From VBAS01 sp963773465 (GTDB lineage: Bacteria; Bacteroidota; Bacteroidia; Chitinophagales; Chitinophagaceae), in the NCBI GenBank assembly GCA_963773465.1, contig CAVZBF010000002.1, positions 248,001-312,000 on the forward strand: a DNA stretch of 64,000 nucleotides, given 5' to 3'. The notes below the pieces were generated by a model. The model was given only the letters and a program-made list of their open reading frames with translations, had not been told where the DNA came from and made no database searches. The position numbers were made by a program, and so were the translations under genes. Below, one piece after another: positions 7,936 to 16,252 of this stretch; position 1 is the stretch's first letter; every line of letters starts with the position of its first letter.

Positions 7936-8814
7936 TCACTTCCACAATCCTTTTTTATACACACCATAAATCTTTACTTCCTCAGTAATTGGTTTTATCT
8001 GATCAATCACCATTTCAAACTGATCTATATGTATCAAATTCCATATCCGCATGAAAACTATATTTCAAATCACTGCCCGGAATCGGAAAGCTTTGAAGTT
8101 TACTGAGATTGATACCGCCTTCAGCAATTTTTGTCAGCACTTTGCAGGCTTCCTCTTGAATGATCCGTATGAAAATTAACGGATGCTTTATTAGCATCAA
8201 TTACCGGTTGTGCCACATCCTGTCTTTGTAATACCAGAAACCTCGTATAATTATTTTTAAGCGTTTGAATATCCGGCGCAATAATATCTAAATGAAATAA
8301 TTCAGCGGCCAGCTTGCTTGCAATAGCTGCAATATGTTTGCTTTTATGCTGATGAACATGTTTTGCACTTAACGCAGTGTCTTCTGTTTCTACCAGTTTC
8401 CATTTATACTTATCCAAAAAATCATAACACTGTTGCAGCGCCATCGTATGAGAATGAACTTCCCGGATATCTTCCAGCTTTACACCCGGGATTCACCAAT
8501 AAATTTTGTTTGATCTGTAGATAGATTTCTCCAATAATTTTTAAACTGGATTTTTGAAGAAGGTTATAATTAGCAAGAATGCTTCCGGCAATAGAATTCT
8601 CAATGGCCATCACACCGCCATCACTTTCTTTTTTATTGGAAGCAATTTTTACAACATCCCGAAAAGTGGCGCAGGGCAACACTTCTACATCTTTTCCAAA
8701 AAATTGCTGAGCCGCCACCTGGTGAAAGCTGCCTTCATAGCCTTGTATGGCCCATCCTAAATCCTTCCCAAAGGGAAGGACTTGTGAAGATTCTATCTGT
8801 TCAATCTGTACCAT
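7936..8814 (-). pseudogene. pheA: prephenate dehydratase, frameshifted
   Basis: Converts prephenate to phenylpyruvate. Pieces in three frames give IQGYEGSFHQVAAQ, VMAIENSIAGSILANY, TRFLVLQR (the TRF motif), and an ACT domain with NLSKLQSFPIPG, ending GVYKKGLWK at a TGA at 7936. Breaks lie near 8480, 8165 and 8020. Repaired, the protein is about 290 residues, a normal length, so indel errors are the simplest explanation. The first 20 residues (MVQIEQIESSQVLPFGKDLG) read through a CCTTCCCAAAGGGAAGG palindrome, so the N-terminus is altered relative to the family. First gene of the aromatic supraoperon. Confidence 0.85.
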
Positions 8815-8863
8815 CGTCTTTGACTTTTTTCCAAGCCTGCCTTTCGAAGAGGTTTGGACGGAC

Positions 8864-8895
8864 CAAAAAAAATCCCGGCTTTTTGCCGGGACTTT
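8864..8895 (-). terminator. intrinsic terminator, minus strand
   Basis: Stem TCCCGGC (8873-8879) / GCCGGGA (8885-8891) with a TTTTT loop. Read on the minus strand it is followed by eight U. It lies between the small lipoprotein gene at 9187-9374 and the pheA start, so it insulates the aromatic operon from upstream transcription. Confidence 0.75.
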
Positions 8896-9131
8896 TATGT
8901 TGATTCTTTTTTATCGTTAATACGTTTTCAACAAAAGCAATCCCGGCTTCTGGCTAAAGAAATAATAAAAATAAAACCAGCGGTATGCTTTTGCGATTGT
9001 CATATTTTCAAAAATAAGCAATGATCGCTAAGTTGCAAATCTTTTGATTAGAAAAAGTAAAGATGAACAATTGTTTGTCCGAATGAACCCTCCACAAAAG
9101 TCTTTTATGACCTTAGGAGAGAAATAAAATA

Positions 9132-9157
9132 GCCACCCCGAAGAATCGGGATGGCCT
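9132..9157 (-). terminator. hairpin after the small lipoprotein gene
   Basis: Stem GCCACCCCGA (9132-9141) / TCGGGATGGC (9146-9155) with one mismatch, followed on the minus strand by a U-rich run (TATTTTATTT). It lies 30 bp past the corrected stop of the lipoprotein gene. This supports that stop over the longer uncorrected frame, which would read through the hairpin. Confidence 0.6.
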
Positions 9158-9186
9158 CTAACGATTGCTTGCCATATGAAAAAATC

Positions 9187-9374
9187 TTACTGAGCTGTTG
9201 TGGCTGTAGTAGTTGGAGCATCAGTTGAAGCCAGGTGCTATTGTTTCTAGTTGTAGCTGGAGCTACAGTTTCAGTTGTAGCAGGAGCTACAGTGTCTGTT
9301 GTTCCTTCTTTAGTTTCGCTGTTACAAGCTGCAAATGTTGCTGCAATTACTAATACAAAAAAAAGCTTTTTCAT
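9187..9374 (-). CDS. small Thr/Ala/Pro-rich lipoprotein with tandem VAPATTE-type repeats, probably two frameshifts
   Basis: The start at 9374 gives MKKLFFVLVIAATFAAC, a lipoprotein signal with the cysteine in AAC. Then follow a short acidic stretch and a repeating T-E-T-V-A-P-A-T unit. As written, the frame shifts after the second repeat. Removing one base near 9243 and one near 9233 restores a continuous repeat that ends TTTATTAQ with TAA at 9187-9189, just ahead of a hairpin. The raw frame instead runs on to 9105. Likely an outer-membrane-tethered, extended, intrinsically disordered peptide. Function is not recognised. Confidence 0.6.
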
Positions 9375-9515
9375 GTTTTCTGTTTTTTGATTTTGTTTAA
9401 ACAAATGGAATTTGGCGTTTATACCTGATTTAACAAAAGGTAACCCGGCCCCAAATAGTTTTTTTTGATTTTCTTTGGGTTACTATTTCTAAATAATAGT
9501 ATTAAAACTTGCAGA

Positions 9516-10082
9516 TTGAGCCCTGATAGCAAAGAAAAAGAGTTATTGAAAGGATTGGCGTTAGGCGATAAAAAGGCGGTTGAAACCATCTATAAGGACA
9601 ATTATAACATGGTTCAAAGCCTGGTTATCAATAACAACGGCTCTGCCCAGGAAGCCAAAGATATTTTCCAGGAAGCGATGATAGTGCTGCTGGAAAAGGC
9701 CAGGTCAGGTACTTTTGAGCTCAATTGCCAGATCAAAACCTACGTTTATTCAGTCTGCCGGCGGATCTGGTTAAAAAAATTGCAGCAGTATAACCGGTAT
9801 TCAAATGAGGTGGAAAGTATGGTAGCCACCGTACCGGTAGAAGAAGATGTAGAGGAATATGAAAAGCGGGACCAGGAATTTATGATGATGGAAAAAGCGA
9901 TCGGCAGTCTTGGAGAACCCTGCAAAAGCCTTATCGAAGCTTTTTATATTCAAAAAAGGAATATGCAGGACATTGCCAGCCAGTTTGGATATACAAATGC
10001 TGACAATGCAAAGAACCAGAAATATAAATGCCTGATGAGATTAAAGAAATTATTTTTTGCTCAATATAAAAATGGTAAGTGA
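9516..10082 (+). CDS. RNA polymerase sigma-70 family (ECF) factor
   Basis: An ECF-type sigma factor. The region 2 segment is LLKGLALGDKKAVETIYKDNYNMVQSLV...DIFQEAMIVLLEKA, and the region 4 helix-turn-helix is QDIASQFGYTNADNAKNQKYKCLMRLKKL. The open frame begins at a TTG at 9465, but the usual family start lines up with a TTG at 9516 (LSPDSKEKELLKG), which I prefer. No strong ATG is present. The stop overlaps the downstream gene (TGATG at 10080-10084), so the two are translationally coupled. It presumably directs RNA polymerase to a small regulon and is held by the downstream membrane protein. Confidence 0.85.
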   Translation: MSPDSKEKELLKGLALGDKKAVETIYKDNYNMVQSLVINNNGSAQEAKDIFQEAMIVLLEKARSGTFELNCQIKTYVYSVCRRIWLKKLQQYNRYSNEVESMVATVPVEEDVEEYEKRDQEFMMMEKAIGSLGEPCKSLIEAFYIQKRNMQDIASQFGYTNADNAKNQKYKCLMRLKKLFFAQYKNGK

Positions 10083-11197
10083 TGGAAGATATTCAATTAC
10101 TGGAAGCTGTTGAGCGTTATATCCGCGGTGAAATGAAACCGGATGAACGTGTCCATTTTGAACAATTGCGTAAAACAAATCCTGAAGTGGACCAGATGGT
10201 GGTGGAGCATACACTTTTTATTCATCAAATGAATGAAGTGGGTGAATTGCGCAAATTCAAATCCACATTAAATGAAGTGCATATCTGACCTTGCTGAAAA
10301 AGGACTGATCAATTCTGACAGGTTGAAAGGCAAGGCAAAAGTTGTTTATCTCTGGAAACGTTATAGAAGAGTGGCGGCAATTGCTGCTACGATCGCCGGC
10401 ATCACAACGGTTACAATCAGCTTGCTGGTTTGGTCTATCTCTCCGAAGATCGAAAGTTCGCAGGTAAAAGAATTGGTGAATGAGGTGATATGTTTTAAAA
10501 AAGAAAGACAAAGAACTTGACAACAAGATCAATGATGTTGATAAGAAAAGTGAAAAAAAGCCAATCCTGAATCCTTCTTATCGTTTTAATGGTACAGGCT
10601 TCCTGATCGATAGCAAAGGATATCCTGATTACAAATGCCCACGTTGTTAGAAATGCAAAAACTGTAGTGGTACAAAATAAGAAAGGGGAGAACTTTAATG
10701 CAAAAGTTATTTTTACCGACCTGGCAAAAGACCTGGTAATACTCAAAATAGAAGATGATTCGTTTAAATCACCATTGACTGTTCCCTATGGCATCAGCAA
10801 ATCGCCGACCGAGCTTGCTGAGCCTGTTTTTACACTTGGTTATCCGCGTAATGAAATTGTTTATGGCCAGGGTTATTTAAGCGCAAAAACCGGTTTAAAT
10901 GGAGATTCGTTAAGCTGCCAGATAACCATTGCCGCTAATCCCGGAAACAGCGGTGGCCCGGTACTTAATCAACATGGAGAGATTATCGGCATATTGAGCA
11001 CCCGCCAGGTTTCGGCTGAAGGAGTTGTTTTTGCCATACAATCAAAATATATACACGGCGTATTAAATGAATTGAAAAAAACAGATACTTCTTATCTGAA
11101 AGTAAAAACACCTGCCGTCTCTTCATTGAAAGGAATGGACCGTCCACAACAGGTAAAAAAGATCGAAGATTATATCTTTATGGTTAAAGTAATTTAA
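10082..11197 (+). pseudogene. anti-sigma-like N-terminus + transmembrane segment + trypsin-like serine protease, frameshifted
   Basis: Three in-frame pieces add up to one protein of about 370 residues. The N-terminal 70 residues (MEDIQLLEAVERYIRGEMKPDERVHF on) resemble the cytoplasmic domain of Bacteroidota anti-sigma factors, without zinc ligands. A hydrophobic segment (VAAIAATIAGITTVTISLLVW) follows, then a charged coiled stretch (KKKDKELDNKINDVDKK). The last part is an S1C-type protease with His in ITNAHVV, Asp in AKDLVILKI and Ser in NPGNSGGPVLN. Frameshifts fall near 10282, 10493 and 10625. The triad is complete after repair, so errors are more likely than decay. The 10082 ATG overlaps the sigma stop. 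The protease domain should face the periplasm. Confidence 0.7.
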
Positions 11198-11224
11198 TTA
11201 GTTAAGGCACTGAATACGTAGAGC

Positions 11225-11252
11225 AGTCTCGCCTCCGGCGGGACTTTTATTT
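11225..11252 (+). terminator. terminator after the protease gene
   Basis: AGTCTCGCC / GGCGGGACT (11225-11233 / 11237-11245, one wobble) followed by TTTTATTTT on the plus strand. It overlaps the stop of the convergent nucleotidyltransferase gene. The stem is a variant of the GTCTYGCCTAAGGCRAGAC palindrome found at 37375 and 46441. Confidence 0.7.
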
Positions 11253-12149
11253 TGCCCAAAGATTTTCCGGGTATTCCCCGGCGTCTACAAGTTTTCGTAA
11301 ACTTTCTCTTACCATCGGCGCATCTTCTTTATACGTTACGCCAAACCATTTTGCCGAAGTAGGAATTACTTTTATCGCTCCTTCCCCATCCTTAATAAAT
11401 TTATCCGCCACTATCGGTATAAAAAATTCTGCTTTCGGATTGGAAACATTTTGAGAAAGAAATTCTTTGAATACTTTTTTTGTATACTCAAAAACGGATG
11501 GATGAAAACACCAGAAGTTCATGGAGACATGTGTATCGAGAGGAAGTTCTTTGGGAAGATGTTCATCATTACAAACAATTTTATCTCCTTGTCTTGATAC
11601 ATTCAGTCTTTCAACGACCCAGACAAGATTGCCATTTTTATCTACTTCACAAACACCGCGGTTTACAGTGCCATGTTCTGAAAGAGTTTTTAATAATTCA
11701 TACCCGATAATTGAGTAAACATTTTCTTTACAATCATTCAACAAAAACTTATCCGCTTTTTCAAACCCATCCCGGCCATAAAAATCATCGGCATTAATAA
11801 CAGCAAAGGGCTCTTTTACTTTTTCATCGGCACAAAGAACTGCATGCGCCGTTCCCCAGGGCTTTGTTCTTTCCGCCGGAATTTCAAATCCTTCTGAATA
11901 CTTATTTAATTCCTGGAAAACATATTCCACTTCAATTCTGCCTTCAATATCTTTTCCAACGATCTCCCGGAAATTTTTTTCAAATTCCTTGCGGATAATA
12001 AACACTACTTTTCCAAAGCCGGCGCGGATAGCATCATAAATTGAATAATCCATGATCGTTTCACCGGACGGGCCAAAACCTTCCACTTGTTTCATGCTTC
12101 CATATCGTGATGCCATGCCTGCTGCGAGTATTACCAATGTAGGTTTCAT
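11247..12149 (-). CDS. sugar-phosphate nucleotidyltransferase family protein
   Basis: A 300-residue NTP-transferase fold protein. The N-terminal LVILAAGMASRYGSMKQVEGFGPSGETIMDYSI is a variant of the nucleotide-binding GxGxRxxPxxK loop. Then come GKVVFIIRKE, ERTKPWGTAHAVLCA and the metal/sugar motif FAVINADDFYG. Typical relatives join NTPs to sugar-1-phosphates, but this subgroup, in which AAGMASRYG replaces the standard loop, has no settled substrate. It is convergent with the protease gene and divergent from the ACC deaminase-like gene. Its start at 12149 is the only good ATG. Confidence 0.8.
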   Translation of the reverse strand: MKPTLVILAAGMASRYGSMKQVEGFGPSGETIMDYSIYDAIRAGFGKVVFIIRKEFEKNFREIVGKDIEGRIEVEYVFQELNKYSEGFEIPAERTKPWGTAHAVLCADEKVKEPFAVINADDFYGRDGFEKADKFLLNDCKENVYSIIGYELLKTLSEHGTVNRGVCEVDKNGNLVWVVERLNVSRQGDKIVCNDEHLPKELPLDTHVSMNFWCFHPSVFEYTKKVFKEFLSQNVSNPKAEFFIPIVADKFIKDGEGAIKVIPTSAKWFGVTYKEDAPMVRESLRKLVDAGEYPENLWAK

Positions 12150-12293
12150 TTGTATTTTGTTATTTTATTCTATGGTCACATAGTCCCGGCAACTATCGGG
12201 ACTCATTTCGCAGGATAATTTTAATTGGCCAAAATGACTCCTTGCGGAAAGTTGCGAAAATAAATAAATTAGCTGCTACATTATATTTATTGC

Positions 12294-13172
12294 ATGCAAA
12301 TACCGGATACTGGAAAAATTACAACTGACGAAATACAAGCGCCTCTTTTACAAAATAAAAAAGTGGAGTTAGATGTGCTTCGTCTTGATAAGATCCATCC
12401 GGTCATCTCAGGCAATAAATGGTTCAAGCTAAAATATCACCTTGACAATTATAATGCCGCTAATTTTAAAGGAATCTTGACTTTTGGCGGAGCATGGTCA
12501 AATCATATTGTGGCGACTGCCTGTGCCTGTTATTTACAAAAAATAAATTGTGTTGGCATTATCAGGGGTGAAAAGCCCGTGCAGCTTTCTTCAACATTAA
12601 CTGAAGCGATGAAATATGGAATGGACCTGAAATTTGTTTCAAGAGAAAGTTATAGCCAAAGAAACAGTGATGAATTTTTTGGGAGTACTCAAAAAGAGTT
12701 TCCTGGTTTTTATATTATTCCCGAAGGTGGCGCTGGAATGGAAGGTGAAAAAGGCGCAAGTGAAATTCTTCAACATACGAATGGGAAGAAATATACTCAT
12801 ATAGTATGTGCTGTTGGCACAGGCACTATGTTCAATGGATTGGTAAGCTCTGCTTCCATTAACCAGGAAGTTATTGGAATCATAGTTTTAAAAGGATGGG
12901 AACAAGATAAAGACAGGCGGAAGTTCTTTTATGATTATCATTTTGGCGGCTATGCTAAATATGATAATACGCTTATTGATTTTATGAATGATCTTTTCAG
13001 GCGCACTAATATCCCGACTGATTTTGTATATACCGGTAAACTGGCTTATGCAATATTCGATCTTATAAAAAAAGACTATTTCGCTCCGGCAAGTAAAATC
13101 CTGATGATCCATAGCGGAGGTTTGCAGGGAAATTCATCATTGCAAAAAGGTTCGTTAAACTTTCAGGTTTGA
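12294..13172 (+). CDS. 1-aminocyclopropane-1-carboxylate deaminase / D-cysteine desulfhydrase family protein
   Basis: A PLP-dependent, tryptophan synthase beta-like (fold type II) enzyme of 292 residues. Key segments are RLDKIHPVISGNKWFKLKYHL (the Schiff-base lysine region), GILTFGGAWSNHIVATA, PEGGAGMEG and the phosphate-binding loop AVGTGTMFNGLV. Relatives deaminate ACC or release H2S from D-cysteine. Which reaction applies cannot be read from the sequence. It stands alone with its own promoter region of about 140 bp shared with the divergent nucleotidyltransferase. Confidence 0.85.
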   Translation: MQIPDTGKITTDEIQAPLLQNKKVELDVLRLDKIHPVISGNKWFKLKYHLDNYNAANFKGILTFGGAWSNHIVATACACYLQKINCVGIIRGEKPVQLSSTLTEAMKYGMDLKFVSRESYSQRNSDEFFGSTQKEFPGFYIIPEGGAGMEGEKGASEILQHTNGKKYTHIVCAVGTGTMFNGLVSSASINQEVIGIIVLKGWEQDKDRRKFFYDYHFGGYAKYDNTLIDFMNDLFRRTNIPTDFVYTGKLAYAIFDLIKKDYFAPASKILMIHSGGLQGNSSLQKGSLNFQV

Positions 13173-13237
13173 GCTGCGCATGCCTATCTTTGCTGGTGTA
13201 AGCCAAAAGAAATCTTTTTTTTCAACGTTCTATATCC

Positions 13238-14056
13238 ATGCGAAAAATCATCCTGTCCCTTTTTATTTGTATCTCCGCCTTTGCGTATGCACAGGATTCT
13301 TTACCTGCTTTTTCCGTAGTAAATAAAGGAAACAACCGTGTTATCATCAGTTGGAATAATAAATATAAACAGCTAAAGCAAATAAGCATCCAGCGATCAA
13401 CTGACAGTCTTGCCAATTTCAAGAGCTTAATTACAGTGCCGGATCCAAATAACAGCCAAAATGGTTACATGGATTCAAAAGCTCCGACCGACAACATGTT
13501 TTACCGTTTGTATATTCATGTGGATGGCGCCAATTTTATTGTGACCAAATCAAAACGACCTGCAAACGATAGTATTCGCACCGCATTACTTTCCGATACT
13601 GCCAACAAAAAAATTGCTGACAGCACTTACTTGCGAATAGTTGAAAAGATCATTAATCAGAATTTGCCGGATAGCGCATTAACTTCTGAAGAACTTATTA
13701 TCCTCAGAAGATACAGAAACAGTAAGCTTGACCTGTTTCCCGATTCTTTATCGAAAAAAATAGATGCGGTAATAAAAACTAAAAACAACCCGGGTGTTGT
13801 TATCCCAATGTATCGCATCATTGCAAATAAAGACGGACTGGTACGAATTTCATTGGCTGATTTTAATAATAAAAAGTATTCGATCAGGTTTTATGAAGAT
13901 GATGACACTTTTTTGTTTGAACTAAAGGATATAAAAGAAAGCTCGTTGATGCTGGAAAAATCAAACTTCTATCATTCCGGCTGGTTCAAATCCGAATTGT
14001 ATGAAAATGAAAAGCTGGTGGAGAAGAACAGGTTTTTTATTCCGAAAGATTTTTGA
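13238..14056 (+). CDS. secreted protein of unknown function
   Basis: A 272-residue protein with a clear signal peptide (MRKIILSLFICISAFAYAQ, cut after AQ). The first 90 mature residues (RVIISWNNKYKQLKQISIQRS...MFYRLYIHVDG) look like a fibronectin-type beta sandwich domain. A charged helical linker and a C-terminal beta-rich part (VVIPMYRIIANKDGLVRISLADFNNKKYSIRFYEDD) follow. It has no catalytic motif I recognise. Probably periplasmic or outer-membrane associated. It lies 66 bp after the PLP enzyme gene in the same direction and ends in a repeat-derived hairpin. Confidence 0.7.
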   Translation: MRKIILSLFICISAFAYAQDSLPAFSVVNKGNNRVIISWNNKYKQLKQISIQRSTDSLANFKSLITVPDPNNSQNGYMDSKAPTDNMFYRLYIHVDGANFIVTKSKRPANDSIRTALLSDTANKKIADSTYLRIVEKIINQNLPDSALTSEELIILRRYRNSKLDLFPDSLSKKIDAVIKTKNNPGVVIPMYRIIANKDGLVRISLADFNNKKYSIRFYEDDDTFLFELKDIKESSLMLEKSNFYHSGWFKSELYENEKLVEKNRFFIPKDF

Positions 14057-14057
14057 T

Positions 14058-14127
14058 CGTGAATGGTCAATCGTCAATGAAGAATAAAGCAAACTTCTAA
14101 TTGACGATTCACCATTCACCATTCACG
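14058..14127. repeat. inverted repeat at the 13238-14056 gene / lipB convergent junction
   Basis: CGTGAATGGTCAATCGTCAAT (14058-14078) faces ATTGACGATTCACCATTCAC... (14100-14127). The right side extends into the lipB reading frame and encodes its last residues (LVNGEW). Possible bidirectional transcript end. Related GTGAATGG words occur within aroA near 2171. Confidence 0.65.
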
Positions 14128-14963
14128 AGTTCCACCTCAAACACTTTCTCAAAATTCCTTCTCACTCTCTCCTTCGCTTCTTCAAAATCTATTTTTCTTC
14201 CCAATTCTTTTTCAAGTGAAGTGACCTGTTTGTTTTGAATGCCGCAGGGAATTATATTATTAAAGAAAGAAAGATCGGTATTTACATTAAAGGCAAAGCC
14301 GTGCATGGTGATCCAGCGGCTGGTGCGTACACCCATAGCACAAATTTTTCTTTCGCGGCCGGGAATATCAGGATCAAGCCAAACGCCGGTTTCACCGGCT
14401 GATCTTGCTCCTTTTAATCCGTAATCTGTAAGTGTTGCAATAATTACTTCTTCAAGATTGCGCAGGTATTTTCCAATATCGGTATAAAATTTTTCAAGAT
14501 CGAGAATAGGATAACCAACTATTTGCTGGTCTCCGTGAAAAGTAATATCGCCACCACGGTTGGTTCTGAAAAACTGAATGCCATTTTCTTCAAGCTGCTT
14601 TTCACTCATCAATACATTTTCAATATTGCCGCTTTTGCCAAGTGTATAGACAGGAGGATGTTCTACGAAAAGGAGATAGTGCTTAGTTGAGAGTTCGGAG
14701 TTCGGAGTTCCGAGTTCAGAGTTCGGAGTTCGGAGTTCGGAGTCATTGAACTTTGAGTCTTGACTACTGACTACCGACTCTTGACTCCGAACTCCCGACT
14801 CCTGACTACCGACTAATGACTGCTGAATACCGGCTACCGACTCCCGACTCCTGACCGCTGACTTCACTCTGACATTCTCCTGCATCAACCTTTCCTGGTA
14901 ATCCCAGGCAGTTTTATAATCCATTTTACCGAGGTCACGGAACACCACCTTTTGCTTATCCAT
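14109..14963 (-). CDS. lipB: lipoyl(octanoyl) transferase with repeat-derived in-frame insertion
   Basis: Moves octanoyl from acyl-ACP to lipoyl domains. The family core is intact: LLFVEHPPVYTLGKSG, FFRTNRGGDITFHGDQQIVGYPI, GVWLDPDIPGRERKICAMGVRTSRWITMHGFAFN and the catalytic cysteine in NNIIPCGI. Between the first helix (ending QENVRVKSA) and TKHYLLFVEHPP there is an extra stretch of about 57 residues rich in Ser, Glu, Gln and Asn. It is encoded by GAGTTCG/GACTCCC heptad DNA (about 14685-14855). I start at 14963 (MDKQKVVFRDLG). An ATG nine codons earlier is also open. The product is therefore about 60 residues longer than usual. Confidence 0.9.
   Translation of the reverse strand: MDKQKVVFRDLGKMDYKTAWDYQERLMQENVRVKSAVRSRESVAGIQQSLVGSQESGVRSQESVVSSQDSKFNDSELRTPNSELGTPNSELSTKHYLLFVEHPPVYTLGKSGNIENVLMSEKQLEENGIQFFRTNRGGDITFHGDQQIVGYPILDLEKFYTDIGKYLRNLEEVIIATLTDYGLKGARSAGETGVWLDPDIPGRERKICAMGVRTSRWITMHGFAFNVNTDLSFFNNIIPCGIQNKQVTSLEKELGRKIDFEEAKERVRRNFEKVFEVELVNGEW
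14685..14855. repeat. GAGTTCGGA / GACTCCCGA heptad-type repeat inside lipB
   Basis: Imperfect tandem GAGTTCG units on the low-coordinate side and ACTCCCGACTCCTG-type units on the high-coordinate side, arranged as an approximate inverted repeat. The length is a multiple of three, so lipB stays open. Shorter relatives occur in aroA (about 1695-1733) and mutS (about 24424-24463). Confidence 0.85.
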
Positions 14964-15117
14964 TCTGCAAATGTACTTTTGCTGCTTCACTCAAGCAAAA
15001 CCGGAGTTACTATACATGAACGGAGCGTCGCAAGGGACGATCAATCAGGGCTCTGACGCCGGTTAAATAATTAAAAAAAAAGAGGAGTTTGCTTCGGCTA
15101 TGCCTCGCAAGGTAATT

Positions 15118-16170
15118 ATGACTGAAGATGACCAGATAAAAGAAGAACAGCAGGGTGGCAGTGATGAACTGTATGAAAGACTTGTTATAAAAATTGATAA
15201 GGGCCAGGAGCCGTTGCGCATAGATAAATTCCTGATGCAGCGGATCGAGAATGCTACACGAAATAAAATTCAACAGGCGATCAATGCGGGCATGGTAACA
15301 GTAAATAAGAATACAGTTAAACAGAATTATAAAGTAAAAGGGCTTGATGAAATAATTCTGTACAGTGATATGAGCCCCGAAGAAACCGAAGTAGTCCCGG
15401 AAAAGATCGATCTCAATATTATTTATGAGGATGATGATGTGATGGTGATAAATAAAGCTGCCGGAATGGTGGTTCATCCGGGCAGCGGGAACTATACCGG
15501 TACATTATTAAATGGTGTGGCCTGGTATATGCAGCAAACCAATCCTTCGATCAATGAATCTACTTTGCCGAGATATGGGCTGGTGCATAGAATTGATAAA
15601 AATACAAGCGGCATTTTGCTGATGGCTAAAAACAGCATGGCAATGACGCATCTTGCAAGGCAATTTTATGATCACAGCGTAAGAAGAAAATACATTGCAT
15701 TGGTATGGGGTGATCTGAAGAAGGATGAAGGAACAATTGTGGCACATGTAGGCCGCAACCTTCGATTCAGAAAATTATTTGAAGCGTATCCGGAAGGTGA
15801 TCATGGTAAAGAAGCAATTACACATTATAGGGTGATAGAAAGATTTAATTATGTAACCCTGGTGGAATGTGTGCTGGAAACCGGCCGTACTCACCAGATC
15901 CGTGTGCATATGAAATATATCGGCCATCCACTGTTTAATGATGATACTTATGGTGGTGATAAAATTGTAAAAGGAACTGTGTTTGCTAAGTACCGCCAGT
16001 TTGTTGACAATTGTTTTGCTATTTGTCCAAGACAGGCCCTGCATGCAAAAACACTTGGCTTTATGCATCCGACATCCAGGAAAGAAATGTTTTTTGAAAC
16101 TGAATTGCCGGTTGATATGAAGGAAGTGATTGAGAAGTGGCGCAGCTATGTTACTACGAGGGGTAATTAA
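15118..16170 (+). CDS. RluA-family 23S rRNA pseudouridine synthase (RluD-like)
   Basis: An N-terminal S4 RNA-binding domain (LRIDKFLMQRIENATRNKIQQAINAGMVTVN) is followed by the pseudouridine synthase core. The core has VVHPGSGNYTGTLLNGV, the catalytic-aspartate motif GLVHRIDKNTSGILLMAKN, and a C-terminal GRTHQIRVHMKYIGHPLFND. The domain order matches RluD, which modifies helix 69. An ATG at 15100 would add MPRKVI, but the segment before 15118 looks repeat-like (TCGCAAGG), and MTEDDQIKEE gives the usual acidic N-terminus. It is divergent from lipB. Confidence 0.9.
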   Translation: MTEDDQIKEEQQGGSDELYERLVIKIDKGQEPLRIDKFLMQRIENATRNKIQQAINAGMVTVNKNTVKQNYKVKGLDEIILYSDMSPEETEVVPEKIDLNIIYEDDDVMVINKAAGMVVHPGSGNYTGTLLNGVAWYMQQTNPSINESTLPRYGLVHRIDKNTSGILLMAKNSMAMTHLARQFYDHSVRRKYIALVWGDLKKDEGTIVAHVGRNLRFRKLFEAYPEGDHGKEAITHYRVIERFNYVTLVECVLETGRTHQIRVHMKYIGHPLFNDDTYGGDKIVKGTVFAKYRQFVDNCFAICPRQALHAKTLGFMHPTSRKEMFFETELPVDMKEVIEKWRSYVTTRGN

Positions 16171-16252
16171 TGGTGCTAAATTGCTAAATGGCTAAATTGT
16201 TATCATACATCTTCTGACAAATAGCAATTAAACAATTTAACCATTAAACAAT
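16171..16252. repeat. AT-rich inverted repeat between rluD-like gene and the next gene
   Basis: GCTAAATTGCTAAATGGCTAAATTGTT (16176-16202) faces AACAATTTAACCATTAAACAATTTA (about 16229-16253), giving an imperfect long hairpin. A sibling lies at 17779-17860 between def and ruvX. Probably an interspersed palindrome acting as a two-way transcript end here. Confidence 0.6.

Noticed and set aside
14685..14855. CRISPR-like array in lipB
   Set aside because: Units are 7-mers without unique spacers and are in frame.
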